This document shows positions 52,647 to 60,649 of a stretch of 64,000 nucleotides of DNA, in pieces. Each line of letters starts with the position of its first letter. The first letter of the stretch is position 1. The notes below the pieces were generated by a model. That model made no database searches. It saw only the letters and a list, made by a program, of their open reading frames with translations, and was not told the origin of the DNA. The position numbers and the translations under genes are program-made. This DNA is from Chlamydia trachomatis (lineage in GTDB: Bacteria > Chlamydiota > Chlamydiia > Chlamydiales > Rhabdochlamydiaceae): positions 62,001-126,000 of the forward strand of contig CAMDHO010000001.1 of the NCBI GenBank assembly GCA_945898205.1. Reading direction: 5' to 3'.

Positions 52647-53282
52647 TTAAGGTATCAAAAGTTCTTGTCCAATCAAGATTTTATTTTGAGAGAGGTTGTT
52701 TGCTCTTTTAAGAGCTTCTACAGAAACTTGTTGGTTTCGTGCTATTTTATCTAAAGAATCTCCAGCTTTAACTTTGTAGCTATTAGATTTGTTAGAAGAT
52801 GACTCTGTAGATAAAGAAGTCGTGAAAGCTTTTAAACTAGACTTAAGATCGCCCACTTCATGGATTAATTTATTTTGGCGTTCAAGATTTTGTTCAAGTT
52901 CTGAAATTTTTGTACTGTATTGCTGTAAGCATGTTTTAGTTTGATTAGAGTAAGATGAAATTTGTTTAAGATCGGAATGGATTTTTTCGTATGCTTGCTC
53001 AATCAGAGCAAGTCGTTTTTCGAGGTGGCTTTCATTAGAAGAAGGTGAAATAGTTTTTGTTTTTTTTGACAGTGCTTCTTGACTGTGTAATTGCTCTTCT
53101 AAAATTTGAATCTCTACCCGGGAGTTATTAAGCTCATGTCTAAGGTCTGATAGCTCAGACCTTATTTCATTTAAAGCTACTGAACTTTCATGTTTATCTT
53201 GTTGCAAAACAGCTAAATGAGAATTGCAGCTTGAAATCAAGAAAGCAGTTAAAAGTAGAGCCCAGGTAGAGTATTTGAACAT
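52647..53282 (-). CDS. LysM lipoprotein at the end of the Tol-Pal operon
   Basis: 211 residues. Lipobox (LTAFLISSC, Cys ~19) predicts an outer-membrane lipoprotein. Coiled coil ~35-150 (LNEIRSELSDLRHELNNSRV). C-terminal LysM (~168-211): YKVKAGDSLDKIARNQQVSV then LKRANNLSQNKILIGQELLI; LysM binds N-acetylglucosamine in peptidoglycan. It occupies the place of YbgF/CpoB in the operon. C. trachomatis has a counterpart after pal (CT601, from memory). It would link the outer membrane to peptidoglycan at the septum. Confidence 0.85.
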   Translation of the reverse strand: MFKYSTWALLLTAFLISSCNSHLAVLQQDKHESSVALNEIRSELSDLRHELNNSRVEIQILEEQLHSQEALSKKTKTISPSSNESHLEKRLALIEQAYEKIHSDLKQISSYSNQTKTCLQQYSTKISELEQNLERQNKLIHEVGDLKSSLKAFTTSLSTESSSNKSNSYKVKAGDSLDKIARNQQVSVEALKRANNLSQNKILIGQELLIP

Positions 53283-53288
53283 AAAAGA

Positions 53289-53978
53289 TTACCGTTTTTC
53301 GTAAAGTTTAAATTGAGCGCGTCTATTTAGAGACCATCCATCAGAGGAGTTAGAAAAACTTACAAGTTTTTCTTTTCCATAAGAAATAGTATAGATTTGA
53401 TTCATGTCTACATTTTTTTCAATTAGAAGGTTTCTGATGTAGTTAGATCTTCTAGATCCTAATGCTAAGTTATAGGCTTCTGGTCCTCTTTGATCGCAAT
53501 GTCCTTCAACAAAAATATAAACTTTTGGATTTTTTTGAAGGTAAGTTGCTATTTTATTCATGACTTGAAGATGTTCTTCTTTTTTAAGTGTGTATTCATC
53601 TGTATTGAAATAGACAGTTTGAAAAATTTGAGTTAAAGCTCCCATAGGTAAACTAAATCCCTCAATCCCTGGAAGTTGACTTCCGTATTCGCCTGGAGAA
53701 TCTTTAGGTTGAGCAAAAACAATTTCAGCAAATTGTTGTTTAAGATCTTCATCTTGCAAAGGGATAAAGTCTTTTTCAAAATCATAGGATTCTTTTACGT
53801 TATTAGAAGCTAGAGCTTCCTCAGAAGAGTCATTGCCCCATAGGATTTTTTCTTGTGCTCTCTTATAGCTTCCCATGCTATTAGAATCATCCCATACGTC
53901 GCTGCTTTTTTTGCAGCTGTCCAAGAGAAGTAGACTCGAACAAGATAGGATTAACGTCCATATTAAAGATTTTTTCAT
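53289..53978 (-). CDS. pal: Peptidoglycan-associated lipoprotein Pal
   Basis: 229 residues. Lipobox LLLLDSC (Cys ~22). A long linker with acidic stretches leads to the C-terminal OmpA-like domain (~120-229): VYFNTDEYTLKKEEHLQVMN, VYIFVEGHCDQRGPEAYNLA and LGSRRSNYIRNLL, with the Asp and Arg that bind diaminopimelate. It anchors the outer membrane to peptidoglycan and works with TolB. Gap to the LysM gene 6 nt. Confidence 0.94.
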   Translation of the reverse strand: MKKSLIWTLILSCSSLLLLDSCKKSSDVWDDSNSMGSYKRAQEKILWGNDSSEEALASNNVKESYDFEKDFIPLQDEDLKQQFAEIVFAQPKDSPGEYGSQLPGIEGFSLPMGALTQIFQTVYFNTDEYTLKKEEHLQVMNKIATYLQKNPKVYIFVEGHCDQRGPEAYNLALGSRRSNYIRNLLIEKNVDMNQIYTISYGKEKLVSFSNSSDGWSLNRRAQFKLYEKR

Positions 53979-54006
53979 GCGATCCTCTTTTTTGCCTTTT
54001 TAAATG

Positions 54007-55353
54007 TTAACGTGGGCCCCACGTTGGATAGTGTTTTTTTCCTTGACCTTTTGTGATTTTCATCGCATCGGGTTGATTTAAATTTACGACATATAAATCA
54101 GAGGAGTTGTTATCTGTAGAGTTAAACACAAGATGCAAGCTATTAGTTGCCCAGCTTGGATTTTCTTTATTACCAGGTCCATATGTAAGCTGTTTTTCTT
54201 CTGCTGTCGAGAATGTGTAAGTCCATATCTGCCTTATACCATTTGTTTTAGCACTATAGGCTAATTTAGTTCCATCAGGAGACCAAGATGGACAAGAACT
54301 TTCTCGGCTTTTCTTCGTAATTAAATGAGCGATACCTCGTTTACTAGTTACTTCCGAAGAGATCCAGTAAATTCTAGGGGCCCCATCTTTATCTGAAACA
54401 AAAGCCACTTTCGATCCATCAGGGCTAAAAGTAGGAGACCCTTGCGTGGATTTTGGGTAGGAGAAAAGTTGTTTAGGAATTCCTGTACGACCTATTTCTG
54501 GTTGAATAGATTGGACAAATAAATCGGCTCTTCCACTAGCATCACAAATAAATGCTATTTTGTCTCTGTTTTTAGAAATGGTAGGCAACATTTGGTTTCC
54601 TCGAATATCAACAACTTTTTTTCCTTTCCCGTCGTCTAAAGAAGCGATGAAAATTTTCGGTTGGCCCGTTTTATAAGAAACATATAAAAACATTTCTTTA
54701 TTCAGCCCATTTCCTTTTGGGATTAAGACAGGAGTAACGCAGTAACTTTTTTCTTTAGTCACGGTTTTTACATTTTCTCCGTCCCAATCACATTCAATAA
54801 TTTCTGAATGCCAAGAATTATCCTGGTCCGAGCGTGTTTGTTGATAAGAGTATAACATTCGACTGTGACAGATTCCACTTTCTTGAAAAAGGAGGTTGAA
54901 AATGGCATCACTTAGTTTGTGAAGTTCTTGTCTATCTTGAGCTAGGGATCCTGTCAGAGCAATTTCAGGAAAGGGATTAGCCTGTCCTTTTAATAAATTA
55001 TATACTTTGCAGTGCAGTTTTTTTTCCTTGATAGAAAAGAAGACGGCAAAAGGACTGTCTAGAGATTTAAGATTTGTAGCTTTATTCCCCATGGCTAATA
55101 AAGCAGTTTCTTTATCTGTTGTTCTGAGGGCTACTTTCGTCTTGCCGTTGTAATTAAAATTAAAGCTTAATACTTTCTCAAGTTCTTTAAGATAATTAGC
55201 CGGTAAGGAAGAACTGGAAGGGTCTATATGAGAAAGGTAGATAGGCGAAAGAGTGCTCTCTGTATCTAGATGGACTTTGATTTCCTGTAGAGGTTCGGCG
55301 GTAAAACCTAAGAGGCATATAAAAAGAAGTAGTGAGGTTATTTTATATTTCAT
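54007..55353 (-). CDS. tolB: Tol-Pal system protein TolB
   Basis: 448 residues. Signal peptide (~1-19), an N-terminal domain (~20-170), then a six-bladed beta-propeller with repeated TolB/WD40-like motifs: SPTFSPDGSKVAFVSDKDGA, SCPSWSPDGTKLAYSAKTNG and NPSWATNSLHLVFNSTD. Periplasmic; shuttles between TolA and Pal. Its length matches TolB (~430). Confidence 0.92.
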   Translation of the reverse strand: MKYKITSLLLFICLLGFTAEPLQEIKVHLDTESTLSPIYLSHIDPSSSSLPANYLKELEKVLSFNFNYNGKTKVALRTTDKETALLAMGNKATNLKSLDSPFAVFFSIKEKKLHCKVYNLLKGQANPFPEIALTGSLAQDRQELHKLSDAIFNLLFQESGICHSRMLYSYQQTRSDQDNSWHSEIIECDWDGENVKTVTKEKSYCVTPVLIPKGNGLNKEMFLYVSYKTGQPKIFIASLDDGKGKKVVDIRGNQMLPTISKNRDKIAFICDASGRADLFVQSIQPEIGRTGIPKQLFSYPKSTQGSPTFSPDGSKVAFVSDKDGAPRIYWISSEVTSKRGIAHLITKKSRESSCPSWSPDGTKLAYSAKTNGIRQIWTYTFSTAEEKQLTYGPGNKENPSWATNSLHLVFNSTDNNSSDLYVVNLNQPDAMKITKGQGKKHYPTWGPR

Positions 55354-55370
55354 ATAGAGAAGATGATCCT

Positions 55371-56165
55371 TTAAAATTTATTGCAAAAAGTTAATAAAAA
55401 AGATCGAGAAGAAAAGCTATCTAAATAGGATTGAGGAAAGGATAGTTTTGGCAATTCTTGTTCTAGGTATTTTTTATTTTTTTCGCTATTCGCTGTAATT
55501 ACTTTCATGTTTTCTACCTTTCCGTCTTTACGCAAAGTCAATTGAATTTGCACTTCACCTAATTCGGGGAGATGCAAGAATGCTTGCAAATAGCCGATTA
55601 AAGAAGCTGAAAAATCATCGTCTGTTAAAGACAACTTGCTTATTGTAAATTCCTTAGAGCCTTGCAGGGAGTTTAGTACGAGGGACGATGGAATTTCCAA
55701 TTCAGACTTAGTAGGCATTCTATCACTTTTGGCTTCTATTTTGGCAATCCTTTCTTCGAGATCTTTCAAATGTTGATCTCTAACCACTGTTTGCTTTTTT
55801 ACTTGAAGTGTTTTTTCTTTTTGTATAGCAGGATTTTTCTTTTGGATAGGAGCTTCTGTTTTTTTTGTTTTTGGAGGAGGGGTTACAGTAGGTTTTTTCG
55901 GTTCTGGAGTTTTTTGTTTTATAATATCTGGCTTTTTTGAGGGGGTTGTATTTTTTTCCGTAGCAGCGGTCTTAAAAGTCGATTGAGAAGAGGAAGGTGC
56001 AAATGTTTTAACTATAAGTTTTTTTGAGTTTATTGTTTTTTTAGAAGGACTTGTTTGTGAAAGTCCTATAAATAAAAGGATATGGACAACTGGAACTAAT
56101 ATGTAAAGGGTTCTTTGCATAGGATCTTTAGATAGCCAAAGAGAAAAACGAGAAAACAAACTCAT
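55371..56165 (-). CDS. tolA: TolA-like membrane-anchored protein
   Basis: 264 residues. One N-terminal membrane helix (~19-38), then a Lys/Pro/Thr-rich stretch (~70-115) like the domain II spacer of TolA/TonB, and a C-terminal globular part (~180-264) with VQIQLTLRKDGKVENMKVIT, typical of TolA/TonB C-domains. Overlaps tolR in an ATGA. Called TolA by operon position and architecture; sequence alone cannot exclude TonB. In C. trachomatis the gene in this place was long unnamed (CT598, from memory). Confidence 0.78.
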   Translation of the reverse strand: MSLFSRFSLWLSKDPMQRTLYILVPVVHILLFIGLSQTSPSKKTINSKKLIVKTFAPSSSQSTFKTAATEKNTTPSKKPDIIKQKTPEPKKPTVTPPPKTKKTEAPIQKKNPAIQKEKTLQVKKQTVVRDQHLKDLEERIAKIEAKSDRMPTKSELEIPSSLVLNSLQGSKEFTISKLSLTDDDFSASLIGYLQAFLHLPELGEVQIQLTLRKDGKVENMKVITANSEKNKKYLEQELPKLSFPQSYLDSFSSRSFLLTFCNKF

Positions 56166-56593
56166 GATCCGCCGGGTTGAAGGATGACATCTAATTCTTC
56201 AAATCCAGCTTCTTCCATAGCATTCTTAACAACTTGATAGATGCCAAATTGTGCTTTTTTATCTTGAAAAAGCTGAGGGGTTTGCTTTGGCCTTGTGCTT
56301 TTTTCTTGTTTTAGGACGGAAAGGAGTTGGTCAGAAGTTACCTTTTTAGAGCGTATCCAAATTGAATTGTCTGCATATACATGGACTGTTAAAGGGCTAG
56401 ATTCGGAAGCTGGTTGTTTCTGTTCTTTTATAGCAGCGGAAGCTAAGTCGACTTTATCAACTTCTAGCATGGGGGCAACTAAAATAAATAAAATGAGAAC
56501 GACAAAGACTACATCGATAAGAGGGGTAAGATTAAGAGATGGTTCTTCGTCATTTGAAGATAAAAGGTAGGACGGGATTCTTTTTTTTTTCAT
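56162..56593 (-). CDS. tolR: Biopolymer transport protein TolR/ExbD
   Basis: 143 residues. One membrane helix (~24-43) carrying the conserved Asp in LNLTPLIDVVFVVLILFILV, needed for proton-driven motion. Periplasmic part ~44-143. With TolQ it forms the motor that energises TolA. Gap to tolQ 7 nt. Confidence 0.93.
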   Translation of the reverse strand: MKKKRIPSYLLSSNDEEPSLNLTPLIDVVFVVLILFILVAPMLEVDKVDLASAAIKEQKQPASESSPLTVHVYADNSIWIRSKKVTSDQLLSVLKQEKSTRPKQTPQLFQDKKAQFGIYQVVKNAMEEAGFEELDVILQPGGS

Positions 56594-56600
56594 AAGATTC

Positions 56601-57350
56601 TTAGCTAAGGTCTGCTTTTCTATATTGTAGTTCTAAAATGGAAAGCAGTTGGTATAGGAAGTTTTCCATGTCGGAAGAAAAATGTTTTAAGTCGTTTTTA
56701 AGGTAGTTATAGGAAATCAAGGCGGGGATGGCAATGACAAGCCCTAAGACGGTTGTTGAAAGAGCTGTAGAAATCCCGCCTAAGATAGCCGCATTGGAAG
56801 CTGCCGCACCTCCGGAATTTAGAGCGGAAAAAGTAACAAGAATTCCCCAGACAGTTCCAAGAAGTCCTAAAAATGGAGCGAGGGTATAGATTGTTGAAAG
56901 AATAAAAAGGTTTTTTTCAAGTAGTTTATATTGGTTTGAAACAGCAGTAGATGCATATTGTTCTAAAATATCGATGTCATTAGATGTCAAATAAACCTCG
57001 TTTTCATTGCCTGTTTGCTTAAGAAAAAAAAGTTTTTTGTTTAAAATTTCAATCGTTTTATCTTTCAAGGTAAAATAGATTTGAGGAAATGGGTGAGGTA
57101 AGTGTTCATGCATGAAAGGTGAAAAAAGGGAAGTGTCGAGATTAAGGAGATGTTCTTTGTTTCTTTCTATTAACGCCAATACTTTTTGTGAAGATGTTTT
57201 TACTTTTTTTGCCTGCCATGTTTTATAAATAAGAATAATCCAGCAAATAATAGATAAAGCTCCAAGAGCCCAAATAATCAATTTTCCTGGCATGTCGGAT
57301 TGGTTATAGGCGCTTATAAAAGGTTGCATGGATGCGAAAATATTAAGCAT
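56601..57350 (-). CDS. tolQ: Biopolymer transport protein TolQ/ExbB
   Basis: 249 residues. Three membrane helices: ~21-40, ~150-172 and ~195-218. The conserved segment TIYTLAPFLGLLGTVWGILV followed by GGISTALSTTVLGLVIAIPA is the family signature. Together with TolR it uses the proton gradient. First gene of the operon, divergent from the glycosyltransferase-like gene at 57469. Confidence 0.94.
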   Translation of the reverse strand: MLNIFASMQPFISAYNQSDMPGKLIIWALGALSIICWIILIYKTWQAKKVKTSSQKVLALIERNKEHLLNLDTSLFSPFMHEHLPHPFPQIYFTLKDKTIEILNKKLFFLKQTGNENEVYLTSNDIDILEQYASTAVSNQYKLLEKNLFILSTIYTLAPFLGLLGTVWGILVTFSALNSGGAAASNAAILGGISTALSTTVLGLVIAIPALISYNYLKNDLKHFSSDMENFLYQLLSILELQYRKADLS

Positions 57351-57468
57351 TGGGATGGGGCCATAATTATATGTTAAATAAATACACTACTCCCCTATAG
57401 AGATACTAGAGGGAAAGGCTATTTGTCAAGGTCTGTGATTTAGTAAGAAATAAATATAAGGATTTTTA

Positions 57469-58092
57469 ATGAGCGTGCTATTTCAACTTCCATTGATTAT
57501 TAGTTACTACACTAAACAAACCCCCTATGAAAAAGAAGTCGAGCATCTTATAAATTCGTGCAAGAAGTTTAATATTGAACACCTCGTAGAAGGAATAGAA
57601 GATAAAGGATCTTGGGGAGCAAATTGCGCGTTTAAACCTTATTTTATAAGAGAGAAAATGAAAGTCTTTCAAAGACCTCTTTTATGGGTGGATGCAGATG
57701 CCGTTTTTTTACAAGAGTTGAAGTTTGAAGATTTCATGTTTTCAGATTTAGTTTTCTATTATGATCCTGGAATTAAAGATCCTCGGTTCTCGGCTTTTAC
57801 GGGAACTGTTTATGTGAATTCCACCGAAGGAGGGATTTCAAGCTTAGACCTCTGGTGTTATTACTCAGATGAAATTGTAAAAGCAGCTGAAACATATCCT
57901 CTTTATATGGATCAGGCGAGTCTTCATTTTTCTATGTTATCAAAACCCTCTTTTAATTTTATTCAGCTTCCTATAATTTATGCAAAAATTTTTGACCGAT
58001 GCCTTGAAGGCTTAGACCCTTCAAAAATTGTCATAGAGCATAACCAAGCTTCTAGAAGATTTGTAAACAAAGGAAATACAAGTGTTTGTTGA
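57469..58092 (+). CDS. GT-A glycosyltransferase-like protein with DxD motif, copy 1
   Basis: 207 residues; AAGGAT precedes the ATG. The N-terminus has FQLPLIISYYTKQTPYEKEV; the DxD motif is in LLWVDADAVFLQ (~72-82), the metal/sugar-nucleotide site of GT-A enzymes; later GTVYVNSTEGGISSLDLW (~113-130). Smaller than most GT-A enzymes (~250-300), so perhaps a minimal transferase acting on LPS or glycan. Its near twin lies on the far side of tatD. The start of tatD overlaps its end by 11 nt. Acceptor unknown. Confidence 0.72.
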   Translation: MSVLFQLPLIISYYTKQTPYEKEVEHLINSCKKFNIEHLVEGIEDKGSWGANCAFKPYFIREKMKVFQRPLLWVDADAVFLQELKFEDFMFSDLVFYYDPGIKDPRFSAFTGTVYVNSTEGGISSLDLWCYYSDEIVKAAETYPLYMDQASLHFSMLSKPSFNFIQLPIIYAKIFDRCLEGLDPSKIVIEHNQASRRFVNKGNTSVC

Positions 58093-58849
58093 TTCGCATG
58101 CCCATTTAGGAGATGATGCTCTTTTCCCTTATTGGAAAGAAATTTTACAAAGGGCCAAGACTGCAAAAATAGATGCTATTGTAAATATTTGCACAAATTC
58201 AGAGACTCTTGAAAGAGGGTTACTTATGCAAAAAAGTAATCCGCTTATTCCTATAGTTCTAGCAGCAGCAACAACTCCTCATGATGTAGAAAAAGACGGC
58301 GATTCTTTTTTTAAAGAGGTTGTTGATTTGGCGTTACAAAAAAAATTGGTGGCAATTGGCGAGACCGGCCTCGATTATCACTATGAATATTCCCCAAAAG
58401 AGCTTCAAAAAAAACATCTAATTCAATATTTCCACTTGGCAAAAAAAATGGACCTTCCGGTCATTTTTCATTGCCGAGACGCTTTTTCAGATCTTTTTGA
58501 ATTAGCTAATGCAGAATATCAAAGTTCTAAAGCTTTATTGCATTGCTTTACAGGGACTTTAGAAGAGGCTAAGCAGGTATTAGATCAAGGATGGGGAATT
58601 TCTTTTAGTGGCATTGTTAGCTTTAAAAAATCGGAACCGCTAAGAGACGTTATTAGATATGTTCCTTTAGAAAGGATGTTTATAGAAACGGACTCTCCTT
58701 ATTTAGCGCCTCAAACAAAACGAGGATCTTGCAATGAACCCGCATTTGTTGTGGAAACGGCTCAAGTAATTGCAAATATTAAGGGGATTTCTATAGAAGA
58801 GGTGGCTCAGAGAACGTCTCTCAATGCGCGAGCTTTATTTTCTTTTTAA
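58082..58849 (+). CDS. tatD: TatD-family metal-dependent deoxyribonuclease
   Basis: 255 residues from a GTG at 58082. Metal ligands: FVDSHAHLGDD (His6, His8), AIGETGLDYHYE (Glu ~92), VIFHCRDAFSD (His ~128), LLHCFTG (His ~153) and FIETDSPYLAPQ (Asp ~203). 3'-5' DNase/quality-control nuclease of the amidohydrolase fold. In Chlamydia the same gene (CT594, yabD) adjoins sdhCAB, from memory. Here it is sandwiched between two copies of a glycosyltransferase-like gene. Confidence 0.94.
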   Translation: MFVDSHAHLGDDALFPYWKEILQRAKTAKIDAIVNICTNSETLERGLLMQKSNPLIPIVLAAATTPHDVEKDGDSFFKEVVDLALQKKLVAIGETGLDYHYEYSPKELQKKHLIQYFHLAKKMDLPVIFHCRDAFSDLFELANAEYQSSKALLHCFTGTLEEAKQVLDQGWGISFSGIVSFKKSEPLRDVIRYVPLERMFIETDSPYLAPQTKRGSCNEPAFVVETAQVIANIKGISIEEVAQRTSLNARALFSF

Positions 58850-58862
58850 GGGGGAGGATTCA

Positions 58863-59504
58863 TTGAATAACTTATTTCAAATTCCTTTAGTGGTCAGTTA
58901 CTATACGAAGAAAACACCCTATGAAAAAGAAGTAGAGACTCTTATAAATTCTTGTAAAAAGTTCAACATAGAATCTCACATAGAGGGGATAGAAGATAAA
59001 GGCTCCTGGGAAGAGAATTGCGCTTTTAAACCGTATTTTATGAAAGAAAAAATGAAGGAATTTCAAAGGCCTCTTCTTTGGGTGGATGCAGATGCTGTAT
59101 TTTTACAGCCCTTGAAATTTGAGGACTTTATGTTTTCAGATTTGGTTTTCTATTATGATTTGACTATTAAAGATCCTCGTTTTTGTGCCATGGCAGGAAC
59201 TGTTTATGTAAATGGTACGGAAGGTGGGCAGTCAAGCTTAGATCTTTGGTGTCATTATTCGGATAAAATTATAAAAGCAGAAGGAAAGATCCCCCCATAT
59301 GTCGACCAAGTAAGCCTTTACTTTACAATTCTTTCAAGCCCCTCTTTTAATTTTACTCAACTTCCTATTATTTATGTAAAAGTTTTTGATCGATACATCC
59401 CAGGATTGGATCTTGCAGAGGTTGTCATCGAACATAATCAAGCTTCTAGGCGATTTGAAAGAGAAAAGAAGGAAAAATATTTGCTGATTTCTACTCATAC
59501 TTAG
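58863..59504 (+). CDS. GT-A glycosyltransferase-like protein with DxD motif, copy 2
   Basis: 213 residues. The TTG at 58863 is chosen because GGGGGAGGA stands right before it and the translation aligns with copy 1 from the first residues (NNLFQIPLVVSYYTKKTPYE against SVLFQLPLIISYYTKQTPYE). An ATG at 58824 lies in tatD and lacks such a site. DxD in LLWVDADAVFLQP (~74-84), then GTVYVNGTEGGQSSLDLW. Copies are close along the whole length, a recent duplication that left tatD between them. Substrate unknown. Confidence 0.75.
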   Translation: MNNLFQIPLVVSYYTKKTPYEKEVETLINSCKKFNIESHIEGIEDKGSWEENCAFKPYFMKEKMKEFQRPLLWVDADAVFLQPLKFEDFMFSDLVFYYDLTIKDPRFCAMAGTVYVNGTEGGQSSLDLWCHYSDKIIKAEGKIPPYVDQVSLYFTILSSPSFNFTQLPIIYVKVFDRYIPGLDLAEVVIEHNQASRRFEREKKEKYLLISTHT

Positions 59505-59608
59505 GTAAAGAGAAGTTTCTTTTGAAGTTTTTTGTATTTTTTGCTTTTTCAAAACAAGATTCCGTAGTTTAATAGGAGTAATTTGAAATTTTTTTGGGTT
59601 GGATCTTT

Positions 59609-60628
59609 ATGGCTGTGGCAGTAATTCCTCGAGAGTTTATTTGGAGAAGGTTGCATTCTTTAATGGGCCTTTGGCTTGTATTGTTTCTTGTAGAGCACCT
59701 GCTCACTAATTCTCAGGCAGCACTTTGGATTGGAGAAGATGGATCAGGTTTTATTCGCATGGTTAATGCTCTTCATAATTTCCCGTATTTACAGCTAATA
59801 GAAATATGTCTGCTGGGGATTCCTATCTTAATTCATTTGGTTTGGGGTGTTAAATATGCTTTAAAAGCTAAGGGGAACGCGCATAAAACATCAGGAGCTA
59901 CACCGTCTTTGCGCTCTTATGGAAGAAATCGGGCGTATTCTTGGCAAAGGATTAGTTCTTGGATTTTATTGGTAGGACTCATAGGGCATATTGTCAATTT
60001 CCGTTTTCTTGAATATCCTATCAGTATCTCTAAAGGTGATTACCAGACGTATTTTGTAAAGTTAGATATGGATGATGGACTATATACGTTAGCATGTCGT
60101 TTGAATGTACAATTATACAATGAAGAAGCTTTAAAAAAAGCGGAAATAGAATTTGCGCAAAGAGCAGATGAAAAAGCGCTAGTGGAAGCTGCTTTTCATG
60201 TGCAAAGTGAAACAAAAGATTGGATTGAGGGAGTAAAGTCAGTTCCTTTTGACACGCAGAAAAAAATGATCTTGCAAGCGGCTCAAAAATATCGATTTGG
60301 AGAGCTGTGGATGCAGACAGTTAAAAAAATAGATCTAAAACCTAATCAGGTGATTGCAGAGAGTAATAGCTTTGGAACGGCAACGCTTCTTACAGTGCGC
60401 AATCTATTTAAAAGTCCGATCTATATAGCTTTGTATACAATTTTTGTAGTTGCGGCTTGTTTTCATGCCTTTAATGGTTTTTGGACGTTTTTAATCACTT
60501 GGGGATTTGTTGTGCGAAAGGCATCTCAAAAAGCATTACTTACTCTAACTATTTCCTTAATGGTGATACTAACCTTTTTAGGGCTTTCCTCTGTATGGGG
60601 TACTTTTTGGCTGAATTTAAGACATTAA
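59609..60628 (+). CDS. sdhC: Succinate dehydrogenase membrane anchor (cytochrome b subunit)
   Basis: 339 residues from ATG 59609 (a TTG at 59594 is possible). Five membrane helices (~20-40, ~60-82, ~110-132, ~262-285, ~305-330) with haem-ligand His candidates in RLHSLMGLWLVLFLVEHLL and AACFHAFNGFW. The order and gene pairing match the Bacillus-type b558 SdhC, but a ~130-residue soluble insert between helices 3 and 4 makes it much longer than ~200. It anchors SdhAB to the inner membrane and passes electrons to quinone. Confidence 0.85.
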   Translation: MAVAVIPREFIWRRLHSLMGLWLVLFLVEHLLTNSQAALWIGEDGSGFIRMVNALHNFPYLQLIEICLLGIPILIHLVWGVKYALKAKGNAHKTSGATPSLRSYGRNRAYSWQRISSWILLVGLIGHIVNFRFLEYPISISKGDYQTYFVKLDMDDGLYTLACRLNVQLYNEEALKKAEIEFAQRADEKALVEAAFHVQSETKDWIEGVKSVPFDTQKKMILQAAQKYRFGELWMQTVKKIDLKPNQVIAESNSFGTATLLTVRNLFKSPIYIALYTIFVVAACFHAFNGFWTFLITWGFVVRKASQKALLTLTISLMVILTFLGLSSVWGTFWLNLRH

Positions 60629-60649
60629 AAAATAAAGGCGCCATCTTAG

